This document shows, piece by piece, positions 54,137 to 62,591 of a stretch of DNA of 64,000 bases (its first letter is position 1; the number at the start of each line of letters is the position of its first letter). Where the stretch lies: NCBI GenBank assembly GCA_045576335.1, contig JAZNGH010000013.1:1-64000 (forward strand), read 5' to 3'. This stretch comes from Scatosoma sp045576335. GTDB lineage: Bacteria; Bacillota; Clostridia; Christensenellales; Borkfalkiaceae. The notes under the pieces were generated by a model. The model saw nothing but the letters and a program-made list of their open reading frames with translations. It was not told where the DNA came from and did not search any database. A program made the position numbers and the translations under genes.

Positions 54137-55267
54137 TTATTTCATACGCTGTTTAAGCTCGCGTGCGACCGCATTGAGAATATTCGCCGCTTCCACGATT
54201 TCCTCTTCCGTCGTTTCGGGCGAAAAGCTCAACCGAAGCACGCCGTCAGCAACCTTTTCGTCGTAACCGCAAGCCAAAACGACCTTGCTATATCTCGTTT
54301 TCGAATTGGACGAGCAGGCCGAGCCCGTACCCACTATCAAGCCCCTATCGTTTGCCAAATGCAAAAGAATTTCACCGCGAAGCCCCACGGCCGCAACGCT
54401 CAAAATATACGGCGTAGCGTCCTCTGACGACAAGCGCACGAACAAACCTTTATCCAAAGCCGCCCAAAGCCGTTCACGGTATTCCTTTATCCGTTGATAA
54501 TCCTCTTTCAGCGTTTGAAATTTAAGCTCCGCTGCATACTCGAACTGCTTGATACCGAAGGTATTTTCCGTACCGCTACGCCTACCGGCTTCCTGCCCAC
54601 CACCGATTATGTAAGGGGGCAAAACCAGCGATTTTCGTTTAATCAACGCACCTACGCCCTTCATTCCGCCGATTTTATGCGCGCTGATTGCATACAAATC
54701 GATTTCCTTTGCCAAACGAAAGGGTATTTTACCGTACGCCTGCACGCCGTCGCTATGAAAAATCACTCGCGGGTTTTTCTCTTTGACGCGCTTTGCAATG
54801 GCATTTACGTCGTTAATCGCGCCGATTTCGTTGTTTACGTGCATTACCGAAACGAAGCTCGTCTTTTCGTCGATAAGCGAAAGGAGCTTTTCAACGTCCA
54901 CCCTTCCGTCGCGTTGTAAGGGCGCGTATCGTGGCTCGACAACGCCGCGGTTTTTCAGTTCCGTAAACGCCGCAAAAACGGCAGAATGTTCCCCCACGGT
55001 AGTGACAGCATTCCCCCGCTTAGCAAACGAGAAAACGGCTTGATTGTCCGCTTCCGTACCGCAAGAGGTAAACACCAGCTCGAACGCCGATTCGTCCGCG
55101 ACCTTGGAAAGCAAAGCGGAGCGTGCTTTTTTAAGCTCGCCCTGCAACGCATATCCCTCCGTGTATAAAGCGGACGGATTATAAAATTTTTCCATAGCAT
55201 ACGCCGTTGCCCGTTCAAAAGCTTCCTTGACGGGCTTGGTCGTTGCGGCGTTATCCAAATAAATCAT
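54137..55267 (-). CDS. Cysteine desulfurase (IscS/NifS family), ThiI partner
   Basis: 376 residues, a fold-type I PLP enzyme. 'YLDNAATTKP' at the N-terminus, PLP lysine K198 in 'SAHKIGGMKG', 'GGGQEAGRRSGTEN' and persulfide cysteine C318 in 'GTGSACSS'. It converts cysteine to alanine and passes sulfur on. Its place directly before thiI matches the NifZ-ThiI pair known in Bacillus. It overlaps the upstream membrane-protein gene by 4 nt. Confidence 0.94.
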   Translation of the reverse strand: MIYLDNAATTKPVKEAFERATAYAMEKFYNPSALYTEGYALQGELKKARSALLSKVADESAFELVFTSCGTEADNQAVFSFAKRGNAVTTVGEHSAVFAAFTELKNRGVVEPRYAPLQRDGRVDVEKLLSLIDEKTSFVSVMHVNNEIGAINDVNAIAKRVKEKNPRVIFHSDGVQAYGKIPFRLAKEIDLYAISAHKIGGMKGVGALIKRKSLVLPPYIIGGGQEAGRRSGTENTFGIKQFEYAAELKFQTLKEDYQRIKEYRERLWAALDKGLFVRLSSEDATPYILSVAAVGLRGEILLHLANDRGLIVGTGSACSSNSKTRYSKVVLACGYDEKVADGVLRLSFSPETTEEEIVEAANILNAVARELKQRMK

Positions 55268-55905
55268 TTCTGTTTTCTTTCCTGCATTACGTAATCGCTT
55301 TCGAGTACGCTACGCTTTGCAAACTTCATTATATTCATCAAGAGCGCTTCGCGACATTCCAGCACGAAGAGTTTTTTTCCTTCGTATCCCGCAAGGATAT
55401 ACATAAAGAACTTCCCTTCCGCCGCCTCGTCGTTGGGCGTACAAATAACCTCTTTCGTCGAGGGGTCGGATTTCAACCGCTCGTACGAGCTGTTATCAAT
55501 ATCGCCAACCTGCATCATATCCGCGCAATCAAAGCGCGCAATCAGTTTTCTACGGTTGATATTAAAGACCTTGGAAATGCGAAGCTCGCCTGAAACGAAG
55601 CAGTAATCGTAGCTAACGTTGATGCGTTTTTTTACTTGATAAAGTAGAAACCAGAACGAGCCGAAAAACAACGCTTGAAACCCGCTGAAAATACATAAAA
55701 ATTTAACCATTTCATAGGCTTGTATCGCGTCTTGCGTCGCATCTGCCCCAGGCGTGCCAAAGGGAATATTCGTTAAGCATACGAATAAAAATATAATCGC
55801 TACCACAAGACAAACGACGGAAATTACGTGCACGATTCTATATTTTTTTTGCCCTTTCGTTGCATTACGGTTTACCGCGCTTTCCTCGTAAAAAGCATCC
55901 ATCAT
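55264..55905 (-). CDS. Small membrane protein of unknown function
   Basis: 213 residues. Two membrane helices (about 27-49 and 66-90), then a basic, beta-rich soluble domain ('KKRINVSYDYCFVSGELRISKVFNINRRKLIARFDCADM'). That pattern recalls an uncharacterised Firmicutes family (DUF6106-like), but I am not sure of the match. It lies in a tight operon between carB-dapF (15 nt) and the desulfurase (4-nt overlap). No function can be inferred. GGAGGAG precedes the ATG. Confidence 0.7.
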   Translation of the reverse strand: MMDAFYEESAVNRNATKGQKKYRIVHVISVVCLVVAIIFLFVCLTNIPFGTPGADATQDAIQAYEMVKFLCIFSGFQALFFGSFWFLLYQVKKRINVSYDYCFVSGELRISKVFNINRRKLIARFDCADMMQVGDIDNSSYERLKSDPSTKEVICTPNDEAAEGKFFMYILAGYEGKKLFVLECREALLMNIMKFAKRSVLESDYVMQERKQK

Positions 55906-55920
55906 TTCTCCTCCGTTTCG

Positions 55921-58900
55921 TTAAATTTCCAAAGTACCCTCGTACACGGTTTTCACGTTACCCATAAGCTCTACGTCGCCGTCCGAATGGTAATTTACCG
56001 TAAGGTCGCCGCCGCGAAGCTTCACAGTCACATTGGTATCCTTTTCACAATGCCCTGCAAGCACCGCAGCAACGACTGCCGCGCAAGCACCCGTACCGCA
56101 AGCCCACGTTTCACCGCTGCCGCGTTCCCATACGCGCATTTTTATCGTAACCCTGTTCACAACGCGCACGAATTCGGTATTGATACCCTCGGGGAAATAT
56201 TCGCAATTTTCAAATTCAGGACCGATTGCCGCTACGTTGATGGCATCTACTTTATCGCTGAAAATGACACAATGCGGGTTACCCACGTTTACAAGCGTGG
56301 CTTTGTAATCCAACCCTGCAACGTTGATAATTTTACCGACGATACTTTCTTCGTCCCAAACGCAAGGAATCTTTTTACCCGCTAATTCCGCTTTGCCAAG
56401 GTTTACGCTTGCAGAATTGACCTTTCCGCCAAACGAATACACCTTGACGTCGCAAACGCCTTTCGCCGTTTCGATTTTCATTTCGTTTTTACGAACGATC
56501 CCCTTTTCGTAGAGGTATTTACCGATACAGCGGATTGCGTTACCGCCTTGCGGTGCTTCCGAGCCGTCTTTATTGAATACGCGCATTTTCGCGTCGGCTA
56601 CGTCCGAGTTTTCAATCAATGCGATACCGTCGCCGCCGATACCGTAATGCGGCAGAACGTAGTTCACCGCAATCGATTCGGGGCAGGTTATCTTGCCGTC
56701 GCGGTTATCGAATACGATATAATCGTTTCCGCAAGACTGCATTTTCGTAAAGCTTAATTTGAGCTTTTCCGTGCGGAGTGCATTGATATCCACAAGCTCC
56801 GTATTATCTTCGGTGAATTTACTTGCTATGATATCGGCAAGTGCGTTCGCCGTGTCGAGCGCGGTCAAAACGGTAATGCCGAGCAAAATTGCGTGATGGT
56901 GCAAGCGAATGAAATCGTTGATAGACTCCATATCCGTTTTACCTGTGTAAACGATATAGTCGATTTTTCCCTCGTCCATCAGCTTGATGACGGTATCGGT
57001 TGCCGAAAGTCTGTCTACGACCGCACAATCGATACCCAAATCGTTGATAACCTTCGCCGTACCTTTCGTCGCGTACATGGTACAGCCCAAATCGCCGAAT
57101 TTCTTGGCAATCGTAAGCAAATCGAGCTTGTCCTGATCGTTCACCGTCATATACACGCCGACGGGACGACGCTCGGAGGGATGACACATCTTAAACCCTG
57201 CCGAAACCAAGCCCTTAAACATAGCCTCTTCAATCGTTTTACCGATACCCAGCACTTCGCCCGTCGATTTCATTTGAGGACCGAGCTGGGAGTTCACATC
57301 GTTGAGCTTTTCAAAACTGAACACGGGAACCTTGACCGCAACGTACGGCGAATCGGGATACAAGCCCGTTCCGTAGCCGAGCTTTTTCAGTTTTGCGCCC
57401 GTGATAATCTTGGTTGCAAGCTCTACCATAGGCACGCCTGTTACCTTGGATATATATGGTACGGTACGGGAAGCTCGGGGATTAACCTCGATTACGTACA
57501 ATTGTCCGCGATAGATGAGGTATTGAATATTGATAAGCCCTTTCGTTTTCAGCTCTAACGCAAGCTGTGTAGAAACCTCTATAATCTTTTCGAGCATAGT
57601 GTCGTCGAGATTGTAAGGAGGATATACGGCAATGGAGTCACCCGAGTGAATACCCGTACGTTCAATGTGCTGCATAATACCGGGGATAAGCACGTCCTTT
57701 CCGTCGGAAATCGCGTCTACTTCCAGCTCCGTACCCATAAGATATTTGTCGCAAAGTACGGGATTTTCAATGCCTTGCGCGAGAATGACGTCCATATAAC
57801 GGCATACGTCCTCTTGGGTAAAGGCAATCGTCATATTTTGCCCGCCGATAACGTAGGACGGACGGAGCAATACGGGATATTCCAGCTTTTCTGCCGCCGC
57901 AAGTGCCTCGTCCTTGGTCATAACGGTAATTGCTTTGGGACGGGGAATAGAATATTTTTCAAGCAGTGCTTCAAAACGTTCTCTATCCTCCGCTCTGTCA
58001 ACGCTATCCGCGGAAGTACCCAAGATACGGATACCGTGCGTATCAAAATACGAGCAAAGGTGAATAGCCGTCTGACCGCCGAACGTGATAATGACACCGT
58101 AAGGCTTTTCGATATCCAACACGTGCTGTACGTCTTCGGGGGTAAGCGGCTCGAAATACAATCTGTCCGCCGTATCGAAATCCGTGGAAACCGTTTCGGG
58201 GTTGTTGTTGATAATCGCAACCTCGTAGCCCAGCTCTTTCAACGTCCATACGCAATGCACGGACGAGTAATCGAATTCGATACCCTGACCGATACGAATG
58301 GGACCCGACCCGATAACGACGATACGCTTTTTATCGCTCTTGTCCAAGAACGGCTTTGCTTCGTCGTGCGCCGCATCGTCTGCCGTCGAATAGAAATACG
58401 GCGTTTTTGCGGGGAATTCCGCCGCACAGGTATCTACCATTTTATACGCTAATTTTTTGCGGTAAGGGATTTTTTGTCCGCTGAGCGCCGCGATATCTTT
58501 ATCCAAATATCCGAGGCGTTTACCTTCTTCGTACAGCTCTTTCGTCAGCTTTTGCGTTGCAAGCGCTTCTTCGTATGCGATAAGGTTTTTGAATTTATTT
58601 AAGAACCATCTGTCGATTTTGGTGATTGCAAACACCTCGTCTACGCTTACGCCCTTTTTCAACGCCGCGTATACGACGAAAATGCGTTCGTCCGTCATCT
58701 CGGGGAGCTTTGCCAAAAGCTCCTCTTTCGTGCTGTTTACGAACTTTTTATAGTTCATGGTACTCGTGGAGATTTCCGCGCCTCTTACGGCTTTCATAAT
58801 CGCCATTTCAAAAGAAGTACCGATAGACATTACTTCGCCCGTCGCTTTCATTCTCGTACCAAGCTCGCGCTTTGCGTATAAGAATTTATCAAACGGCCAT

Positions 58901-59976
58901 TTGGGCATTTTTACGACGAGATAATCAATCGTCGGCTCAAAGCAAGCGTAGGTGTTGCCCGTAACGTCGTTTACGATTTCGTCAAGGGTATATCCAAGCG
59001 CGATTTTTGAGGTGACCTTTGCAATCGGGAAGCCCGTTGCCTTGGAAGCCAAAGCCGAAGAACGGCTGACGCGGGGATTAACCTCAATAACGGAATATTC
59101 AAAGGAATCGGGATTGAGCGCGAACTGTACGTTACAGCCGCCTTCAATGCCCAGCTCGGTAATAATCGAAAGTGCCGCGTTGCGGAGCATATTATACTCT
59201 TTCGTGGACAGCGTTACTGCGGGGGCAACGACGATGGAATCGCCCGTATGCACGCCGACGGGGTCTACGTTTTCCATAGAACATACGGTCAAGCAGTTGC
59301 CGTTTCTATCGCGAATAACCTCAAATTCGATTTCTTTCCAGCCTGCAATATACTTTTCAATGAGCACTTGCGTAATGGGAGAAAGCATCAAACCGTTATG
59401 AGAGATCAAACGCAATTCTTCTTCCGTATACGCTACGCCGCCACCCGCGCCGCCAAGCGTGTAAGCAGGACGGATAATGACGGGGTATCCAAGTCTGTTT
59501 GCGATCGCCACGCACTCGTCCACCGTATACGCGATATCCGAGGGAACGCAAGGCTGATTGATTTTTTCCATTGTTTGTTTGAACAGCTCTCTGTCCTCCG
59601 AACGGTCGATTGCGTCCAGCTTCGTACCGATCAATTTTACGCCGTGCTGTTCCAAAAAGCCCGATTTCGCAAGCTTACAACCCATAGTAAGCCCCGTTTG
59701 TCCGCCAAGAGAGGCAAGCAAACTATCCGGTTTTTCTTTAATGATAATACGCTTTAAGGTTTCTTCCGTGAGCGGTTCGAGATAAATCTCGTCCGCAAGT
59801 GCCTTATCCGTCATAATCGTCGCGGGGTTGGAATTACAAAGAACGACGTTTACCCCCTCGCTTTTCATAACGCGGCAAGCTTGCGCGCCCGCGTAATCGA
59901 ATTCCGCGGCTTGTCCGATCACGATAGGACCGGAACCGATTACCAAAACTTTTTTAATATCACTTCTTTTAGGCAT
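55921..59976 (-). CDS. Carbamoyl-phosphate synthase large subunit fused to diaminopimelate epimerase
   Basis: 1,351 residues in one frame. Residues 1 to about 1065 are a complete CarB: two ATP-grasp halves ('RPAYTLGGAGGGVAY', 'EVNPRVSRSSALASKATG' and 'RPSYVIGGQNMTIAF', 'EVNPRASRTVPY') plus the MGS-like allosteric domain. About 1071-1351 is a full-length DapF: 'MQSCGNDYIVFDN', 'FNKDGSE', 'VNVGNPHC', 'NTEFVRV' and 'ERGSGETWACGTGACA' with C1293. The first catalytic cysteine of DapF (CGNG in most members) is Gly1144 here, codon GGC, in 'PQGGNAIRC'; epimerisation normally needs both cysteines. The CarB half should make carbamoyl phosphate; the epimerase half may be inactive or altered. Start overlaps carA by 8 nt. 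Confidence 0.93.
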   Translation of the reverse strand: MPKRSDIKKVLVIGSGPIVIGQAAEFDYAGAQACRVMKSEGVNVVLCNSNPATIMTDKALADEIYLEPLTEETLKRIIIKEKPDSLLASLGGQTGLTMGCKLAKSGFLEQHGVKLIGTKLDAIDRSEDRELFKQTMEKINQPCVPSDIAYTVDECVAIANRLGYPVIIRPAYTLGGAGGGVAYTEEELRLISHNGLMLSPITQVLIEKYIAGWKEIEFEVIRDRNGNCLTVCSMENVDPVGVHTGDSIVVAPAVTLSTKEYNMLRNAALSIITELGIEGGCNVQFALNPDSFEYSVIEVNPRVSRSSALASKATGFPIAKVTSKIALGYTLDEIVNDVTGNTYACFEPTIDYLVVKMPKWPFDKFLYAKRELGTRMKATGEVMSIGTSFEMAIMKAVRGAEISTSTMNYKKFVNSTKEELLAKLPEMTDERIFVVYAALKKGVSVDEVFAITKIDRWFLNKFKNLIAYEEALATQKLTKELYEEGKRLGYLDKDIAALSGQKIPYRKKLAYKMVDTCAAEFPAKTPYFYSTADDAAHDEAKPFLDKSDKKRIVVIGSGPIRIGQGIEFDYSSVHCVWTLKELGYEVAIINNNPETVSTDFDTADRLYFEPLTPEDVQHVLDIEKPYGVIITFGGQTAIHLCSYFDTHGIRILGTSADSVDRAEDRERFEALLEKYSIPRPKAITVMTKDEALAAAEKLEYPVLLRPSYVIGGQNMTIAFTQEDVCRYMDVILAQGIENPVLCDKYLMGTELEVDAISDGKDVLIPGIMQHIERTGIHSGDSIAVYPPYNLDDTMLEKIIEVSTQLALELKTKGLINIQYLIYRGQLYVIEVNPRASRTVPYISKVTGVPMVELATKIITGAKLKKLGYGTGLYPDSPYVAVKVPVFSFEKLNDVNSQLGPQMKSTGEVLGIGKTIEEAMFKGLVSAGFKMCHPSERRPVGVYMTVNDQDKLDLLTIAKKFGDLGCTMYATKGTAKVINDLGIDCAVVDRLSATDTVIKLMDEGKIDYIVYTGKTDMESINDFIRLHHHAILLGITVLTALDTANALADIIASKFTEDNTELVDINALRTEKLKLSFTKMQSCGNDYIVFDNRDGKITCPESIAVNYVLPHYGIGGDGIALIENSDVADAKMRVFNKDGSEAPQGGNAIRCIGKYLYEKGIVRKNEMKIETAKGVCDVKVYSFGGKVNSASVNLGKAELAGKKIPCVWDEESIVGKIINVAGLDYKATLVNVGNPHCVIFSDKVDAINVAAIGPEFENCEYFPEGINTEFVRVVNRVTIKMRVWERGSGETWACGTGACAAVVAAVLAGHCEKDTNVTVKLRGGDLTVNYHSDGDVELMGNVKTVYEGTLEI

Positions 59977-61051
59977 TGTCTTTCTCCTTCTTCATAAGCG
60001 CAAAGAATTTTTTGTAAAGCGGGTTTTCCAAATTACCGTTCCCGCAAGAAGCGGGCATAAACTGCACGGTAAACGCATTCAAAGCATCGTAATCGATTCC
60101 CTCGCAAGTACCGTCGTTGACGTTGACGAATTTTATCTTGCCCTGTTTTACGGTATCGTTTACAACGGTATAGCCGTGGTTTTGCGAAGAGATATATACT
60201 CTACCGCACTCCACGCATTTTACGGGCTGGTTTCCGCCGCGGTGACCGTATTTCTGCTTCTTCGTATCCGCGCCGAGCGCACGCGCGACGAGCAAGTGCC
60301 CAAGCCCGATACCAAACACGGGCTTTTTACCCAGCACTTTTGCGATTTCCTCAATAGCGGAGCCCGCGTCTTTGGGGTTCCCCGCGCCGTCGCCGATTAC
60401 CACGCCGTCCGTTTGCAAAGCCAGAATTTCCTCCGCCGTTGCAGCCGCGGGCATACCGATTACACGCCAGCCTTGCTCTACAAGTCCGTCAATCAGGCTC
60501 TTTTTACAGCCGAAATCCCAAAGCGCGACGCTGTATTTTGCGTCAGGGTCGCCATATTCCGTTTTCGTTTTAGGCGCAACCGTCTTGATTGCGTCCGTAA
60601 TTTGATATTTTTTAAGCGCGAGCACGTCCTCTTCTTTCAAGGGCTTATCGCTAACGGTAGCGTTCATAACGCCCTCTTCCCGCAAAATTTTGGTAAGCTG
60701 ACGGGTATCCACACCGTAAATGCCGATTACGCCCTGCTCTTTGAGGTATTCGTCAAGCGTACCCTCCGAACGGAAATTAGAGGGAATATCGCATACCTCG
60801 CGCACGACGTACGCCGAAACCCAAGCTTTATCGCTTTCCGCGTCGCAGCGCGCAACGCCGTAATTGCCGATTAACGGAAAGGTTTGTACGACGATTTGCC
60901 CGAAGTTGCAAGGGTCGGTAAGCGTTTCCACGTAACCGACCATTCCCGTAGAAAACACGAGCTCGCCCGTGGCTTCGCCCTCCGCGCCAAAGCGGTAGCC
61001 TTGGAATACCGTACCATTTTGTAACGTCAAATATACTTTTTTCTTTTTCAT
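59969..61051 (-). CDS. carA: Carbamoyl-phosphate synthase small subunit lacking the glutaminase triad
   Basis: 360 residues. The N-terminal CarA domain (about 1-150, 'FSTGMVGYVETLTDPCNFGQIVV') and the class I amidotransferase fold ('FGIGLGH', 'GHRGGNQPV', 'SSQNHGYTV') are both present. The catalytic nucleophile Cys is Gly249 ('GIGLGHLL' for the usual GICLGHQ), and the His-Glu pair of 'HPEA' is Met332 and Ala334 ('QFMPAS'). Glutamine hydrolysis is therefore not expected. The complex may use free ammonia, like vertebrate CPS1, or another subunit may supply nitrogen. It is preceded by a leader with a small ORF and terminator; the ribosome site is AAGGAA. Confidence 0.9.
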   Translation of the reverse strand: MKKKKVYLTLQNGTVFQGYRFGAEGEATGELVFSTGMVGYVETLTDPCNFGQIVVQTFPLIGNYGVARCDAESDKAWVSAYVVREVCDIPSNFRSEGTLDEYLKEQGVIGIYGVDTRQLTKILREEGVMNATVSDKPLKEEDVLALKKYQITDAIKTVAPKTKTEYGDPDAKYSVALWDFGCKKSLIDGLVEQGWRVIGMPAAATAEEILALQTDGVVIGDGAGNPKDAGSAIEEIAKVLGKKPVFGIGLGHLLVARALGADTKKQKYGHRGGNQPVKCVECGRVYISSQNHGYTVVNDTVKQGKIKFVNVNDGTCEGIDYDALNAFTVQFMPASCGNGNLENPLYKKFFALMKKEKDNA

Positions 61052-61120
61052 AAGCCGTTCCTTGTATATAAAAATTTATTTTTTACCCGTTTTGCGTTTC
61101 CGAGCGCACTCGTTTGCCCG

Positions 61121-61148
61121 AAAAAAAAGACTGATTTTGAAATCAGTC
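61121..61148 (-). terminator. Attenuator-type terminator in the carA leader
   Basis: Minus-strand hairpin with self-complementary arms (61129-61148) followed by eight T (61121-61128), 70 nt before the carA start and downstream of its promoter. The stop codon of the leader ORF lies in the promoter-proximal arm, so translation and termination should interact. Confidence 0.85.
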
Positions 61149-61274
61149 CCCATTTGAAAATATTGAAGCCGTTTGAAAAAAATAAAAACGGGAACCGCCC
61201 ATCATACCGTTTGCCAAGCGATTCGTTGCTTTCAATTTTTCTGCCCCGTATACGAAATTCATTTCTTTAATCAC
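61143..61274 (-). CDS. Putative 43-codon leader peptide of carAB
   Basis: GTG start at 61274 with GGAG six bases upstream, about 18 nt from the predicted transcription start; TGA at 61143-61145, inside the attenuator hairpin. An in-frame ATG lies at 61262. The second half reads NGMMGGSRFYFFQTASIF; two Arg codons (positions 19 and 29) and no run of a single amino acid. Within the ORF, AAACGG, CCGTTT and AAACGG can form two mutually exclusive pairings. A ribosome reaching the stop would block the terminator stem. Likely a regulatory peptide; ligand unknown. Confidence 0.55.
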   Translation of the reverse strand: MIKEMNFVYGAEKLKATNRLANGMMGGSRFYFFQTASIFSNGD

Positions 61275-61298
61275 TTCTTTCTCCAAGCAATTTTTACT

Positions 61299-61327
61299 AT
61301 TATAGCACAACTGTTTTTTCTTGTCAA
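61299..61327 (-). promoter_or_regulatory. Consensus promoter of the carA leader
   Basis: TTGACA (61322-61327), 17-nt spacer, TATAAT (61299-61304), a perfect sigma-A promoter giving a leader of about 240 nt. The rest of the 322-nt gap between argJ and carA holds only the leader ORF and the attenuator. Confidence 0.85.
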
Positions 61328-61373
61328 CCTTTCAAAGGCGTTTTTACTCTTAATTTTTTATTTTTTCTAATCC

Positions 61374-62579
61374 TTATATACAACTGTATCCGTTTGCAGC
61401 GTAATTACCGTCGTAAAGATTTACGCAAATTTCCACCTCTTTCCCGTCAAGTATGCGCTGTAAAACGGAAGCGGTGTGCACGATACGCTCGCCGACCGAG
61501 AACAAAACGATTTTTCCATTTGGCGAGCAAAGCGTGATTTCCGCCTTATCAAACCCCACCGTTTCCCCCGCGGCGCATATCGAACACAGCAACGCGTCCA
61601 AATCCACGCGCTGTGCCGCGAGCGACGATTTCAAGCCAACAGAGCCCACGATTTCTTTTGCAATCAAGCGCGCCGCCCGCTTGGACCTCGCGCCCGTGAC
61701 CTTTCCGATGAACAGCTTTTTCGCGTCCACCATGCCCGACGAAATCGATTGACAGACTTTATCCAACGCCGCCGTCAACGCGAACAGGAATTTTTTATAT
61801 TCCGAATCCTCTTCCTTGATTCGATAATTCCCCGCCGTGCCGCTCGCCATTATGCAAACGCAATCGTTGGGCGAGGAAGCTCCGTCCAAATCCAGCTGAT
61901 TAAGCGTTTCGTTTACCGCAACGTTCAACGCTTTTTGAAGCGTTTGCGGCGCGATATCCACGTCCGTCGTTATAAAACAAAGCGTGGTCGCCATATTTGG
62001 GCATACCTGCACGTTTCCTTTATAGAGTACCCCAAATTTACAATTATAATCCCCGATTTGAAAAGAAAAAGCAAATTCGTTTGCGCGCGAGCCTTCGTTT
62101 TCAATCGCCACCGCCACACGCGAGCGGGCTTCCTCCGTATTCTCCAAACCCGCCGTTAAAGCGTCCAAACCGTTCAAAAAAGTAGCTTCGGAAATTTTCT
62201 CTCCCAAACGACCAGTAGAAGCAATCAGTATCTCACTAGCGTCGCATTTCAAGCGTTTGGCAAGCTCGCCGCAAACACGCTCGGACAGCTTTACCGCCTC
62301 GTCGCCAAAGGCGTTGGCAACGCCGCTATTGACGAGCAACGCGCGGGCGTAGGGAGATTTTTGCAAATGGCGTTTACTGACGCTAACGGGCGCGCCGCAA
62401 CAAGGAATATTCGACCCCATAAACGCCGTTGCACATTTTTTCTTTGCCACGATTACAGCCAAATCAGGCTTTTCGCCCTCGCAAAAACCGCAATGCACCG
62501 CGTTTATCAAAAACCCTTCGGGAGCGCATATCCCGCCCGAAATATCCACGATTTCTCTATTAACGCCGTTTTTTCGCAC
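61374..62579 (-). CDS. argJ: Ornithine acetyltransferase ArgJ-like protein
   Basis: 401 residues, GTG start with GGGGG upstream. Family landmarks: 'GGICAPEGF', 'ARALLVNSGVANA', oxyanion motif 'ASTGRLGE' and the self-cleavage site in 'CPNMATTLCFITTD', where the Thr after Ala becomes the nucleophile. It moves the acetyl group from acetylornithine to glutamate in arginine synthesis, matching the neighbouring carA and carB. The sequence is divergent ('LDGASSPND' for the usual DGDTSTND) and stops at 'ANGYSCI', about 12 residues short of the usual GCDLT-DYV-IN-Y-T ending. That tail normally reaches the active site, so activity is uncertain. Confidence 0.82.
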   Translation of the reverse strand: MRKNGVNREIVDISGGICAPEGFLINAVHCGFCEGEKPDLAVIVAKKKCATAFMGSNIPCCGAPVSVSKRHLQKSPYARALLVNSGVANAFGDEAVKLSERVCGELAKRLKCDASEILIASTGRLGEKISEATFLNGLDALTAGLENTEEARSRVAVAIENEGSRANEFAFSFQIGDYNCKFGVLYKGNVQVCPNMATTLCFITTDVDIAPQTLQKALNVAVNETLNQLDLDGASSPNDCVCIMASGTAGNYRIKEEDSEYKKFLFALTAALDKVCQSISSGMVDAKKLFIGKVTGARSKRAARLIAKEIVGSVGLKSSLAAQRVDLDALLCSICAAGETVGFDKAEITLCSPNGKIVLFSVGERIVHTASVLQRILDGKEVEICVNLYDGNYAANGYSCI

Positions 62580-62591
62580 TTTTAACCCCCG

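Noticed and set aside
56893..58452. Long plus-strand frames opposite carB-dapF
   Set aside because: The opposite strand encodes unmistakable CarB motifs; the plus frames have no ribosome sites or family similarity.
61149..61292. T-box riboswitch in the carA leader
   Set aside because: The segment reading GGGCGGTTCCCG only loosely resembles the T-box sequence; the TGGN bulge and stem I elements are missing.
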